Assembly: GCF_037023145.1 (NCBI RefSeq)
Contig: NZ_CP146092.1
Coordinates: 372,001 to 436,000, forward strand
Origin: Ralstonia sp. RRA
GTDB lineage: Bacteria; Pseudomonadota; Gammaproteobacteria; Burkholderiales; Burkholderiaceae
DNA: 64,000 bases
Reading direction: 5' to 3'
Shown in pieces: positions 26,196 to 34,430 of this stretch. The translations under genes and the position numbers were made by a program. Under the pieces are notes generated by a model. The model searched no databases. It was not told the origin of the DNA and saw only the letters and a program-made list of their open reading frames with translations. Every line of letters begins with the position of its first letter. The first letter of the stretch is position 1.

Positions 26196-26720
26196 ATGCG
26201 CACACCTTGGTTCACATCCGCACGGATGCTGGGCTGTGCCCTCGCCCTGAGCGCGCCGGTACTCAGCGGCTGCAGTTCTTTCATGTCGGAAGGTACGACG
26301 GCCGCGGCCGGTATTGGTGGCGCTGCCCTTGCCGCCAAGGTGACCGACAACGCCGCAGTGGCCACCGGTATCGGCCTGGGTGTGCAGGCCGGCGCCCGCG
26401 CGGCACTGCAGCACACCCAGCGCGTCGTGCACACCGAGACACAGGATCAGATTGCCCAGATCGCAGGCGCACTGCCTGACAACACTGTCGGCAACTGGCA
26501 GATCAAGCACCGCATCCCCCTTGAGCCCGATGAACGCGGGCGCGTTGTCGTCACCCGTTCGATCAACGGGCCGCTCGTCAGCTGCAAGGAAATTCTCTTC
26601 ACCGTAGACGGCGAGGCCACACAGGTCGACTTCTTCATCGCGTCGATCTGCAACGACGGCAAGCAATGGAAATGGGCCACCGCCGAGCCGGCCACCGCGC
26701 GCTGGGGTTCGCTGCAATGA
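26196..26720 (+). CDS. Lipoprotein of unknown function (paralogue 1)
   Basis: A 174-residue protein with a lipoprotein signal peptide; the lipobox is LSGC with the acylated Cys at residue 26. After it comes a Gly/Ala-rich stretch (TTAAAGIGGAALAAKVTDNAAVATGIGLGVQAGARAAL) like membrane-associating helices. The C-terminal half has RVVVTRSINGPLVSCKEILFTVDG and ends KQWKWATAEPATARWGSLQ. The following gene is a clear paralogue. I cannot assign a role; an envelope location is likely. The next start codon overlaps its stop (ATGA), so both are coupled. Confidence 0.75.
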   Translation: MRTPWFTSARMLGCALALSAPVLSGCSSFMSEGTTAAAGIGGAALAAKVTDNAAVATGIGLGVQAGARAALQHTQRVVHTETQDQIAQIAGALPDNTVGNWQIKHRIPLEPDERGRVVVTRSINGPLVSCKEILFTVDGEATQVDFFIASICNDGKQWKWATAEPATARWGSLQ

Positions 26721-27208
26721 GGACGTTGCGCTGGCTTCTGTTGGGCTGCGCAGGCCTGGTTGCCGGATGCTCCTCCGTCGGGCCGCTGACGGGCGCGGCG
26801 GCAGGCGTGGCCAGCGGCGCAGTGACGGCCAATCCGGCAGTGGCCTATGGCGTGGCCGTCACGGTCAACGCAGCTACCGATGCGTCGATCAAGTACGCCA
26901 CGCGCAAATGGGCAGCCAGTGAGCAAGACGCGCTGGCCACAGCAGTGGGCCGGCTGAGTGACGGCGCTCCTTCGCTCAACTGGTCGTTGGAACGCCTGAT
27001 GGGCATCACCAAGGCACACGGCAAGGTGGTGCTGGTACGCACGTTCACCACGCCGCTGGCAACGTGCCGCGAGGCGATCCTCACCGTGCAGGACGGCGAC
27101 GCCCCCAAGACTGCACCCGGCTACACCATCTACGCCTGCCAGAACGGCAACGCCTGGCAATGGGCCAATGCAGAACCCGCCGTGCCGCGCTGGGGCAATC
27201 TGCAGTAA
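26717..27208 (+). CDS. Lipoprotein of unknown function (paralogue 2)
   Basis: A 163-residue protein with lipobox VAGC (Cys at residue 18). It mirrors its neighbour: an Ala/Gly-rich stretch (LTGAAAGVASGAVTANPAVAYGVAVTVNAATDASI), then KVVLVRTFTTPLATCREAILTVQDG and the same ending WQWANAEPAVPRWGNLQ. Two internal cysteines, one in ATCREA and one in YACQNG, match those in the first copy (VSCKEI, SICNDG), so a disulfide is plausible. The pair looks like a tandem duplication. It is convergent with and directly abuts the tetR stop codon. Confidence 0.75.
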   Translation: MRTLRWLLLGCAGLVAGCSSVGPLTGAAAGVASGAVTANPAVAYGVAVTVNAATDASIKYATRKWAASEQDALATAVGRLSDGAPSLNWSLERLMGITKAHGKVVLVRTFTTPLATCREAILTVQDGDAPKTAPGYTIYACQNGNAWQWANAEPAVPRWGNLQ

Positions 27209-27790
27209 TTACGGCTGAGCCTTGGCCGCCAGGCGCATCACAGCGTCCTGCAAAAACCGCTTGCTCGCTTCGATGACGACCCGCTGCATGGCCTCGTCCG
27301 GCATGGCCCGGGCGATATGGATGGCGCCCACCAACTGCGCGATCATCGCCCACGCTGCATCGTCATCGCCCAGGCGCTGCGCGAGAACCGCGTGGCCCTT
27401 GCGCATCTCTTCCTGATAGAGCTCACGCACGCTGTTGTCTGCGCGTGCAATCTCTGCTGCCAAACCAGGCACCGCACAGCCCGCTTCGGGATGCTTTACG
27501 TGGGCGAGATTCAGGTAGCGGTCCAGCTCAAAGCGCAGCCAATCTTCCGCCGTATCGTGCGGGTTGCCGGCCCACATCTCGCGGCTGGCGGCCAGTTCGG
27601 CCTCGATCAGCGCCTTGAGCCAATCCGACTTGGAACCAAAGTGGCTGTAGAACGCGCCGCTGGTCATGCCGGCGGCCTGCGCAAGGGCATCCACCCCCGT
27701 CGCCGCAAACCCACTGATCTTGACCTTGCGGGCGGTTGCCTTGAGCAGCTCCTTGCGCTTTTCTTCTTTGTGACCCGGCTGGTATCGCAT
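27209..27790 (-). CDS. TetR-family transcriptional regulator
   Basis: A 193-residue repressor. The helix-turn-helix lies at residues about 10-55 (KRKELLKATARKVKISGFAATGVDALAQAAGMTSGAFYSHFGSKSDWLKALIEAEL) and the ligand domain is all-helical and ends VVIEASKRFLQDAVMRLAAKAQP. It is divergent from an SDR gene, and the 93-bp space contains a perfect palindrome that suits a TetR dimer. Its stop codon touches that of the preceding lipoprotein gene on the other strand. Confidence 0.88.
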   Translation of the reverse strand: MRYQPGHKEEKRKELLKATARKVKISGFAATGVDALAQAAGMTSGAFYSHFGSKSDWLKALIEAELAASREMWAGNPHDTAEDWLRFELDRYLNLAHVKHPEAGCAVPGLAAEIARADNSVRELYQEEMRKGHAVLAQRLGDDDAAWAMIAQLVGAIHIARAMPDEAMQRVVIEASKRFLQDAVMRLAAKAQP

Positions 27791-27851
27791 CCTGACCTCC
27801 GTACTTCGACTCGCTTGACACTATGCAACCAGTAGCATAACGTTTGTTACG

Positions 27852-27865
27852 ATAACGATCGTTAT
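27852..27865. promoter_or_regulatory. Palindromic TetR-type operator
   Basis: ATAACGATCGTTAT is a perfect 14-bp palindrome placed between the tetR gene and the SDR gene, with nearby related ATAACG and TTACGA half-sites (27837-27855). It lies 19 bp before the SDR start codon, where a bound repressor would block transcription or translation start. Confidence 0.65.
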
Positions 27866-27883
27866 TTTATAAACGAGGTGGAT

Positions 27884-28618
27884 ATGGAGACAAGCAACAA
27901 GCAGGCGGCACTCGTCATCGGTGCAGGAGACGCCACAGGCGGTGCCATCGCCAAACGCTTTGCGCGCGAGGGCCTGGTTGCCTGCGTCACACGCCGCTCG
28001 GCCGACAAGCTGCAGCCGCTGGTCGAAGCGATCCGCGCGGAAGGCGGCCAGGCGCTCGGCTTCGCGTCGGATGCGCGCAAGGAGGAAGACGTCATCAAGC
28101 TCGTCGACAACATCGAGCGCGACGTCGGCCCGATCGAGGTGATGGTCTTCAACATCGGCGCCAACGTGCCGAGCAGCATCCTGGAAGAGACCGCCCGCAA
28201 GTACTTCAAGATCTGGGAGATGGCGTGCTTCTCCGGCTTCCTGGCCGGGCGCGAAGTGGCCAAGCGCATGGTCACGCGGGGGCGCGGCACGATTCTCTTC
28301 ACGGGGGCGACGGCCGGCCTGCGCGGATCGGCCAACTTTGCGGCATTCGCGGGCGCCAAGCATGCGCTGCGGGCGCTGGCGCAAAGCATGGCGCGCGAGC
28401 TGGGCCCGAAGGGCATCCACGTGGCGCATGTGGTGGTCGATGGCGCCATCGATACCGAATTCATCCGCGAGAACTTTCCCGAGCGCTATGCCCTGAAAGA
28501 CCAAGACGGCATTCTCAACCCCGAGCACATCGCCGAGAACTACTGGTACCTGCACACGCAACCACGCGACGCCTGGACGCACGAACTGGATCTGCGCCCG
28601 TGGATCGAGCGCTGGTAA
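27884..28618 (+). CDS. SDR-family oxidoreductase with altered catalytic motif
   Basis: A 244-residue SDR-fold protein. The cofactor loop is IGAGDATGGAIA (residues 12-23). The usual NNAG appears as FNIGAN near residue 90. At the active site the canonical YxxxK reads FAGAK, so the catalytic tyrosine is Phe155 while Lys159 remains, and the catalytic serine position reads GATAG. The rest (ALRALAQSMARELGPKGIHVAHVVVDGAIDTEF) is normal. I recall SDR paralogues with the same Phe elsewhere in proteobacteria, so this may be a non-redox or altered-chemistry branch. ATG 27884 has GAGGTG upstream. Likely cotranscribed with the isomerase 28 bp downstream. Confidence 0.82.
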   Translation: METSNKQAALVIGAGDATGGAIAKRFAREGLVACVTRRSADKLQPLVEAIRAEGGQALGFASDARKEEDVIKLVDNIERDVGPIEVMVFNIGANVPSSILEETARKYFKIWEMACFSGFLAGREVAKRMVTRGRGTILFTGATAGLRGSANFAAFAGAKHALRALAQSMARELGPKGIHVAHVVVDGAIDTEFIRENFPERYALKDQDGILNPEHIAENYWYLHTQPRDAWTHELDLRPWIERW

Positions 28619-28646
28619 CACCATTACAACACCAGGAGACACACGC

Positions 28647-29234
28647 ATGAAGCAGGTCGAATTCTTCTTTGATGTGGGCAGCCCGTACAGCTACCTCGCG
28701 TATCACCAACTGCCGAAGATTGCGCAAGCCAAAGGCGCGGAGATCGTCTGGCGGCCGATGTTGCTGGGCGGCGTGTTCCAGGCCACGGGCAACAGCAGCC
28801 CGGCGACCATTCCCGCCAAGGGCCGGTACTCCAACATCGATCTGGAGCGCTGGGCGCAATACTTTGGCGTACCGATCCAGCAGAACCCGCACTTCCCGAT
28901 CAACACACTGCAACTGATGCGCGGTGCGGTGGGGATGCAACTGCGCAGCGATGCCGAATTCCACAACTACCTCGGCGCCATCTTCAGCGCGATGTTCGAG
29001 CACCCGCGCAACCTGGGTGACCTGAACGAGCTGGCGGCTGTGCTGGAGGCCGCCGGCATCTCTCCCGCGCTGATGATGGCGCTGGTGCAGGACGACCACG
29101 TCAAGCAGACACTGCGCAAGACCACCGAAGAAGCCGTGGCGCGCGGCGTGTTCGGCGCGCCCACGTTCTTTGTCGGCAACGACATGTTCTGGGGGCAGGA
29201 CCGCCTGCATTTTGTCGAACAGGCATTGTCCTGA
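28647..29234 (+). CDS. 2-hydroxychromene-2-carboxylate isomerase family protein (DsbA fold, GST-kappa-like)
   Basis: A 195-residue protein. It opens FFFDVGSPYSYLAYHQLPKIA, where Ser takes the place of the CxxC cysteine of DsbA, as in HCCA isomerases and GST kappa that use glutathione. VWRPMLLGGVFQATGN, FPINTLQLMRGAVG and the C-terminal GVFGAPTFFVGNDMFWGQDRLHFVEQAL (cis-Pro loop) are all standard. HCCA isomerase acts in naphthalene breakdown, but no other aromatic genes are here; members also act on other glutathione adducts. Ribosome site AGGAGA before the ATG. Confidence 0.85.
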   Translation: MKQVEFFFDVGSPYSYLAYHQLPKIAQAKGAEIVWRPMLLGGVFQATGNSSPATIPAKGRYSNIDLERWAQYFGVPIQQNPHFPINTLQLMRGAVGMQLRSDAEFHNYLGAIFSAMFEHPRNLGDLNELAAVLEAAGISPALMMALVQDDHVKQTLRKTTEEAVARGVFGAPTFFVGNDMFWGQDRLHFVEQALS

Positions 29235-29320
29235 CGCCCACATGCGCCGGTGAGGATGTGCCGGCGCATCCCCATATCGCCCTACCTTACGACGCAACAC
29301 CGCACCGCCTTGCCTCCTTC

Positions 29321-29345
29321 AATGCGAATCATTATCATTTGCATT
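29321..29345. promoter_or_regulatory. Fur box upstream of the iron-uptake locus
   Basis: The outer arms are AATGC (29321-29325) and GCATT (29341-29345), with AAT (29327-29329) and ATTATCATTT inside, giving overlapping 7-1-7 dyads like the GATAATGATAATCATTATC consensus when read on the reverse strand. It is 22 bp before the first start codon of the iron operon, consistent with iron-dependent repression by Fur. Confidence 0.75.
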
Positions 29346-29367
29346 ATTGATTCCACTGAACTCTGTC

Positions 29368-29652
29368 ATGCACGGTGTTGCCCTCCTGCTCGGGTTGCTG
29401 GCCGCAGGCTGCCTGTACGCGGCTTCGCCCAATCAGGCGCTGCTGGCGCCGGGCTCGCTTGTGCGCGGGCGCGTGCTCTGCGCGGCCGCACTGGTAATGG
29501 CGGCGATTGCCGTGGTGCTGTGGAACGACGTGCTCGGTTGGGCCGGCGCGGCCATCGGCGTGTTGCTGGTGGTGGCAGGCGGACTCTCACTGTGGCCGAT
29601 GGCGGGCGCTTGGGTGCAGCAACGCCGTCATGCCGCAGAGGCGCGGCCATGA
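29368..29652 (+). CDS. Small membrane protein of the iron locus (DUF3325-like)
   Basis: A 94-residue protein with three hydrophobic segments (VALLLGLLAAGCLYAA, VLCAAALVMAAIAVVLWNDV, AAIGVLLVVAGGLSLWPMAG) and a basic tail. Similar small proteins, which I associate with DUF3325 but cannot confirm here, are found with PepSY proteins and TonB siderophore receptors. It is the first gene after the Fur box. Its stop codon overlaps the next start (ATGA). The start is taken at ATG 29368; ATG 29347 lies closer to the Fur box and is less likely. Confidence 0.65.
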   Translation: MHGVALLLGLLAAGCLYAASPNQALLAPGSLVRGRVLCAAALVMAAIAVVLWNDVLGWAGAAIGVLLVVAGGLSLWPMAGAWVQQRRHAAEARP

Positions 29653-29915
29653 ACGGCATGGGAACCAAATGGCTGGCCGGCACGGTGCTCGGCCTGCCCC
29701 TGTCGATTGCGCTGTGCACATTGGCGATCCTGTGGCTGCCGGGCGGCTGGGAAAGCGGCCTCATCGGCGCGCTGCTCGTCTGCCTGCCGCTGTGGGCTGT
29801 CTTCATCAGCGTGAGCGTGCTGTTCTCGACCAGCGTCCGCGCATGGGCGGTGTTCGGCACGGCCAACCTCTTGTCCTTTGGCGTGCTGTGGCTGCCGCGC
29901 CTGTTGCAGACCTGA
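29649..29915 (+). CDS. Small membrane protein of the iron locus (DUF3649-like)
   Basis: An 88-residue protein, nearly all membrane: WLAGTVLGLPLSIALCTLAILWL, LIGALLVCLPLWAVFISVSVLF and AVFGTANLLSFGVLWL. Proteins of this size and layout accompany PepSY transmembrane proteins in iron-regulated operons and are often called iron uptake proteins; the match to DUF3649 is my recollection, not a search. It overlaps its neighbour upstream by 4 bp and is followed after 2 bp by the PepSY gene, so all three are one unit. Confidence 0.65.
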   Translation: MNGMGTKWLAGTVLGLPLSIALCTLAILWLPGGWESGLIGALLVCLPLWAVFISVSVLFSTSVRAWAVFGTANLLSFGVLWLPRLLQT

Positions 29916-29917
29916 CC

Positions 29918-31564
29918 ATGAAATCCGCCACCCTTCGTCTGTATCAGACGCTGCATACCTGGGTCGGCCTGATGGCCGGCTGGGCGCTGTTCATCGCCTT
30001 CTTTGCCGGCGCGCTCACGGTCTTTCATGAAGAGCTGCATGCGTGGCAAAACCCATTGCGTGCGGAACACGCTGCCGTTGCCACCACGCCCGCGGATGTC
30101 GATCACTTCGTCAACACGCTGGTGCGCACGCACCCGGCAGCGGCAGCCAGCGCCTACGTCATCCTCCCCAACGAGGGCGAGCCCGAGTTCTCCGCCTATT
30201 GGCAAAACAGCAAGGGCGATTGGCAGACCACCTCCGGCAGCAAGCTCGCCGCAGGCAAGACCACGCCGAAAGACCTGTCGCTCGAACCCTCCAAGGGGGA
30301 ACTGGCCAACTTCCTGAACCGGCTGCACTACTCGCTGGGGTTGGAAGACATGGGCATGTACTTCATGGGGGTGATCTCGGTGCTGTACGGCGTGGCGCTC
30401 ATCTCGGGCGTGCTGCTGCACCTGCCGCGCCTGAAGAAAGACCTGCTGGCCGTGCGCCCGGGGCGCAATCTCAAGCGCTTCTGGATGGACGTGCACAACG
30501 TGCTCGGCCTGTTCAGCCTGCCGTTCCACCTGATCTTTGCGATGACCGCGCCAGTGCTGTGCCTGAGCGTGGTGCTGATGACGGTGTTCAACAGCGTGGC
30601 ACTCAACGGCAAGCTGTTCGATGCCGTGCCGCGCGTCACCACGGCGGCCGGTACGGTGGTCGCCGCCAATCGTTCGGCATCGATGTTGTCGGCAGAGGAA
30701 CTGCTGGCCCGCGCACGTGAAACCGCTGGCCCCAACTTCACCGTCAAGTCGATCCACTACCAGCACATTGGCGATGCCAACGCCGTGGCAGAAGTGCGCG
30801 GCAGCAGCACGCTCGCGGTGGGCGACTACGGCTCCGTCGCCATTCACGCCGCCGCTGGCCAACCCAACAGCGGCCAGCTCGTCAGTGATCAAACGCCCGA
30901 TGCGCGCGACACCAATCACGCCATCTTCAGCCTCGTCTATGGCCTGCACTTTGGCACCTATGGGGACATCGTCCTGCGCCTGGCTTACCTGGTGATGGGC
31001 ATCGCCGGCGCGTTCGTCTTCTATTCGGGGAATCTGCTGTGGATCGAATCGCGCCGCAAACAACGCAAGCTTGATCAGTCACGCGTCCACCAGTTGCTGG
31101 CGCGCGCCACGGTGGGCGTCTGCATCGGCTGTTGCGTGGGGGTGATGGCGATGTTCCCAGCGGCGCTGCTGTGGCCGGAGCGCTCAACGGGCGTGACGTA
31201 CTACACGGTGTTCTTCGCGGCGATTGCGTGGGCGCTGGTACGACCGCCCGCACGCGGTGCAGTGGAGCTGCTGAGCGCCGCTGCCATTGCGGCGGTGCTG
31301 GCGCCCATCACCAATGCCGTCGTGACTGGCGACCATCTGCTGCGCACGATCGCGCGTGGCGAATGGAACGTAGCTGGTTTCGACCTCGGCGCGCTTGTGC
31401 TGGCGTGCGGCTTTGTCGCCCTTGCACGTGCCACGCTGCGCCGGGCGCGCCAGGGTGCGCCTGATTCTGTCTGGGCGATGCCTGCACGCAAGGTAGACAC
31501 CAACAACGCACCTGCCGCGCGCGCCGGCAACGGCCTGCATCCGAGCGTGGCCAAAGAGCCCTAA
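29918..31564 (+). CDS. PepSY-associated transmembrane protein (siderophore-iron reductase type)
   Basis: A 548-residue inner-membrane protein of the PiuB/FegB type. The first helix reads LHTWVGLMAGWALFIAFFAGALTVFHEEL, with conserved His residues (H in LHTWVG, H in VFHEEL) that may hold heme. Residues about 40-150 form a periplasmic PepSY-like part, followed by MGVISVLYGVALISGVLLHLPRL and FWMDVHNVLGLFSLPFHLIFAMTAPVL, again with paired histidines, a second periplasmic domain and four more helices. Such proteins are thought to reduce ferric siderophores in the periplasm. Downstream is the receptor gene. Confidence 0.82.
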   Translation: MKSATLRLYQTLHTWVGLMAGWALFIAFFAGALTVFHEELHAWQNPLRAEHAAVATTPADVDHFVNTLVRTHPAAAASAYVILPNEGEPEFSAYWQNSKGDWQTTSGSKLAAGKTTPKDLSLEPSKGELANFLNRLHYSLGLEDMGMYFMGVISVLYGVALISGVLLHLPRLKKDLLAVRPGRNLKRFWMDVHNVLGLFSLPFHLIFAMTAPVLCLSVVLMTVFNSVALNGKLFDAVPRVTTAAGTVVAANRSASMLSAEELLARARETAGPNFTVKSIHYQHIGDANAVAEVRGSSTLAVGDYGSVAIHAAAGQPNSGQLVSDQTPDARDTNHAIFSLVYGLHFGTYGDIVLRLAYLVMGIAGAFVFYSGNLLWIESRRKQRKLDQSRVHQLLARATVGVCIGCCVGVMAMFPAALLWPERSTGVTYYTVFFAAIAWALVRPPARGAVELLSAAAIAAVLAPITNAVVTGDHLLRTIARGEWNVAGFDLGALVLACGFVALARATLRRARQGAPDSVWAMPARKVDTNNAPAARAGNGLHPSVAKEP

Positions 31565-31683
31565 CGCCAGGCTCACCTCAAAAAATACACAACCACCCGC
31601 ATGTTCCCGCGCCTGCCGTTCAACGGCATGCGTGGGCACGCGCACGCCTTTTTCAATGACAACGCTGTCCAGGGGAGCATCAC

Positions 31684-33879
31684 ATGCCAGCCGCCGTTTC
31701 ACGCCGATCCACCCTTCGCCGCAGCACGCGCGCCGCACGTCTACGCGTGACGCCGCTGGCGCGGCAACTCGCGTGGATACTCGCGGCCATGAGTGCGGGT
31801 GCACCCGCCTGGGCGCAGCGGATCTCAGCCCAGGTCGACCTGCCCGCCACGCGGGTCTCCGCCTGCAAAACGGCTGCGTACGGTGCCAAGCAGGCCAGCA
31901 CCGGTGCCCTGGGTGACAAACCCCTGCTCGACACGCCGTTCTCCATCAACGTCGTCACGCAGGAGTTGATCCAGAACCGCCAGGCGCAGACGATTGGCGA
32001 GGTGTTCAAGGGTGACCCATCCGTGACCGCCAACAACGACGGCTACATTGGCGAGGCATCGAACATCACCATCCGCGGCCTGCAGCTCGACTTGCTGGAG
32101 GGCTACAAGATCGACGGCATGGCCGTGCCCAACTGGGGCAGCGATGTGCCGCTGGAACACTTCGAGCGCGTGGAACTCCTTAAGGGTCTGTCGGGTTTCA
32201 TGTACGGCTTCGGCACGCCGGGCGGCATTGCCAACTTCGTCACAAAGCGCCCGACCAACACCTTTGGCGGCAGCGCCACGTTCGGCTATACCAGCGGCGG
32301 CACGCTCAAGGAATCGATCGACCTGGGCGGCCGCTTCGGTCCCACCAAGGCACTGGGCGCACGGCTTGGCGTAGTGCATGAAGAAGGCGACACCTTTGTC
32401 GACGGCGGCCATATCAAGCGTGACTCCGCATCACTCGCGCTCGATGCGCGCATCACGCCGAATCTGCAATGGTCGTTCGATGGCTTGTACATGCAGCGCA
32501 ACGTGCGGGGCGCGTACTACGGCATCATCCCCGGGCAGGACTTTGGCGTGCCGGTCAGCGAGTTCGTGCGCACACCGCGCGCCATTGACGGCAGCCAGCG
32601 CGTGGCCTCGCGCGGCTCGTACTACGAGACCGAGATCAAGACCGTCGGCACCGAACTGAACTGGGCGGCCACACCCGACTGGAACGTGCGCGCGTCGTAC
32701 CGCTACACGCAGCAGAACCGCGGTAACGCCGACAGCGCCATCCAGCTGACCGACAACGCTGGCACCTTCAGCGAGCTGCAGTACGGCTCGTACCAGCGCT
32801 ATGCGTACAGCCAGGCGCAGGTGATGGCCAATGGCAAAGTCCGCACGGGTTCGATCGAGCATGAACTGGTGTTCGGCACGTCGTGGCAGCGCCTGACGCA
32901 AGCCACCACCGGCTTCGCTTCCACCTTCCTCGGCACCGGCAATCTGTACAACCCGTCGGCCTTTGTGTCGTCGGGTGCGCCGTTGATGCAGGTGCCGTCA
33001 TCGGCGGGCCTGTATCGCACATCGAAGATCGACCAGACCTCGGTCTTTGCCAGCGATACAGTCAAGTTCAACGAACAGTGGTCGGTGTTGGGCGGCCTGC
33101 GCTACACGCGCTTCAGCCAGACCGGCTACACGCCGAGCGGTGACGTGTCGGCCAAGTACAACCGCGAGCCGATCACGCCCACGGTGGCGCTGATGTTCAA
33201 ACCCGTGCAGCCGATGACGCTGTATGCGAGCTATGTGGAATCGCTCGAAGCCGGTGCCAGCGCGCCCATCACGGCGCTGAACGCCGGCACCGTGTTCGGC
33301 CCGCTCAAGAGCAAGCAATACGAGGTGGGCGCCAAGGCGGAGTTGCACGACTGGACACTGGGTATGGCGCTGTTCCAGGTGCAGCGCGGCCTTGCCTACC
33401 TGCGCCCGGACAACGTCTATACGCAAGACGGTATGACGCGCTACCGCGGCCTGGAGCTAAGCGCACGGGGCAAGATCGCGCGGGACTGGACAGTGCTTGG
33501 CGGGGTGTTGTTCATGAACTCCGAGAACACGGAGTCCGATGCGTCCGTGCTTGGCAAGCGCGCCTATGGATCGCCGCGGTACAAGGCCACGGCGTATGTC
33601 GAATACGCGGTGCCGGCCATGCCTGGGCTGGTGCTGTCAGCCGGTGGCCAGTATGTTGGTAACTCGGCGCTGGAGGCCAACAACAGCAATATCGTGCCGG
33701 GGTATCACACGTTTGATTTGGGGGCGCGGTATTCCACCAAGGTGGGCGGCAAGCCTGTGACGTTGCGGTTCAATGTCGACAACCTGACGAATGAGAAGTA
33801 TTGGTTGCCGAGTTGGGGGTTCATCTTGGCGCAGGGGGCGCCGCGGACGTTTAGGGCTAGTGCTACGGTTTATTTTTGA
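31684..33879 (+). CDS. TonB-dependent siderophore receptor
   Basis: A 731-residue outer-membrane receptor with a signal peptide of about 44 residues (ILAAMSAGAPAWA before QRIS). The plug domain has DTPFSINVVTQELIQNRQAQTIGEVFKGDPSVT, NITIRGLQLDLLEGYKIDGM and HFERVELLKGLSGFMYGFGTPGGIANFVTKRP. The barrel follows and ends TFRASATVYF with terminal Phe. It belongs to the ferrichrome/hydroxamate-like class by plug sequence, but the ligand is not identifiable. It lies 119 bp after the PepSY gene, so it may have its own promoter as well as the Fur-controlled one. No siderophore synthesis genes are in the window, so it may import a foreign siderophore. Confidence 0.88.
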   Translation: MPAAVSRRSTLRRSTRAARLRVTPLARQLAWILAAMSAGAPAWAQRISAQVDLPATRVSACKTAAYGAKQASTGALGDKPLLDTPFSINVVTQELIQNRQAQTIGEVFKGDPSVTANNDGYIGEASNITIRGLQLDLLEGYKIDGMAVPNWGSDVPLEHFERVELLKGLSGFMYGFGTPGGIANFVTKRPTNTFGGSATFGYTSGGTLKESIDLGGRFGPTKALGARLGVVHEEGDTFVDGGHIKRDSASLALDARITPNLQWSFDGLYMQRNVRGAYYGIIPGQDFGVPVSEFVRTPRAIDGSQRVASRGSYYETEIKTVGTELNWAATPDWNVRASYRYTQQNRGNADSAIQLTDNAGTFSELQYGSYQRYAYSQAQVMANGKVRTGSIEHELVFGTSWQRLTQATTGFASTFLGTGNLYNPSAFVSSGAPLMQVPSSAGLYRTSKIDQTSVFASDTVKFNEQWSVLGGLRYTRFSQTGYTPSGDVSAKYNREPITPTVALMFKPVQPMTLYASYVESLEAGASAPITALNAGTVFGPLKSKQYEVGAKAELHDWTLGMALFQVQRGLAYLRPDNVYTQDGMTRYRGLELSARGKIARDWTVLGGVLFMNSENTESDASVLGKRAYGSPRYKATAYVEYAVPAMPGLVLSAGGQYVGNSALEANNSNIVPGYHTFDLGARYSTKVGGKPVTLRFNVDNLTNEKYWLPSWGFILAQGAPRTFRASATVYF

Positions 33880-33953
33880 TTCTTGGTCTTGGGGGTTTAC
33901 CGCCCTTTCGTCCCCAGCCGGGGATGGACCACAAACAACAAAACCCAAAAATA

Positions 33954-33970
33954 AGTTGCATATCTAACTA
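33954..33970. promoter_or_regulatory. AGTTGCAT-N2-CTAACTA operator, copy 1 (before marR)
   Basis: AGTTGCATATCTAACTA lies 24 bp before the marR start. A copy differing only in the two central bases lies before the tautomerase gene. The imperfect AGTT/AACT dyad fits a MarR dimer. Confidence 0.7.
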
Positions 33971-33994
33971 TATCCGCCTACCATTCAACTCACC

Positions 33995-34411
33995 ATGTTT
34001 GACCACTGCCTCTACTTCAACACCTCAGCACTGGCCCGCAAGCTGGAACGCGTCTGGGCAGATGCCTTCGCGCCCTTCGACCTGACGCCTCCACAAGGCT
34101 TCATGCTGAGAGCGATCGTCGACCGCCCCGGCATGCTGCAGAGCGAGCTGTCGGAGGCGATGTCAGTCACGCGCCCGACGGCAACGCGTGCGCTGGACGG
34201 CCTGGAAACCAAGGGCCTGATCGAGCGCCGCAAGACAGAAGCCGACGGCCGCGAGACCGCGATCTTCCCGACGCCAGAGGCCATGAAGATTGGCGCGGCG
34301 TTGAACGAGGCCAGTGGTGCTGTGACCGCCCGCCTCAAGCGCGTGCTGGGCAGTGCAGAGTTCACCGATACGGTGTCGAAAATCCGGGGTGTGCGCTCAA
34401 CCCTGAGCTGA
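33995..34411 (+). CDS. MarR-family transcriptional regulator
   Basis: A 138-residue regulator with the MarR winged helix: LTPPQGFMLRAIVDRPGMLQSELSEAMSVTRPTATRALDGLETKGLIERRKTEADGRETAIFPT. It starts at ATG 33995 a short way after an operator-like site and is followed by a terminator whose stem overlaps its stop codon, so it is a separate transcript from the tautomerase gene. Two near-identical sites before both genes suggest that it represses itself and the tautomerase gene. Confidence 0.88.
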   Translation: MFDHCLYFNTSALARKLERVWADAFAPFDLTPPQGFMLRAIVDRPGMLQSELSEAMSVTRPTATRALDGLETKGLIERRKTEADGRETAIFPTPEAMKIGAALNEASGAVTARLKRVLGSAEFTDTVSKIRGVRSTLS

Positions 34412-34422
34412 GCGTTTTTTTT
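34394..34422 (+). terminator. Intrinsic terminator overlapping the marR 3' end
   Basis: Stem CGCTCA (34394-34399) and TGAGCG (34409-34414), nine-base loop, followed by eight T residues (34415-34422). The marR stop codon lies in the right arm. Confidence 0.75.
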
Positions 34423-34430
34423 GTTCTTAT

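Noticed and set aside
29366..31063. Antisense frame over the PepSY gene
   Set aside because: No conserved motif, and the forward genes have coupled starts and clear membrane segments.
31600..31635. CGCATG...CATGCG inverted pair between the PepSY and receptor genes as a second Fur box
   Set aside because: The arms do not resemble a Fur site and are short; no regulatory role can be supported.
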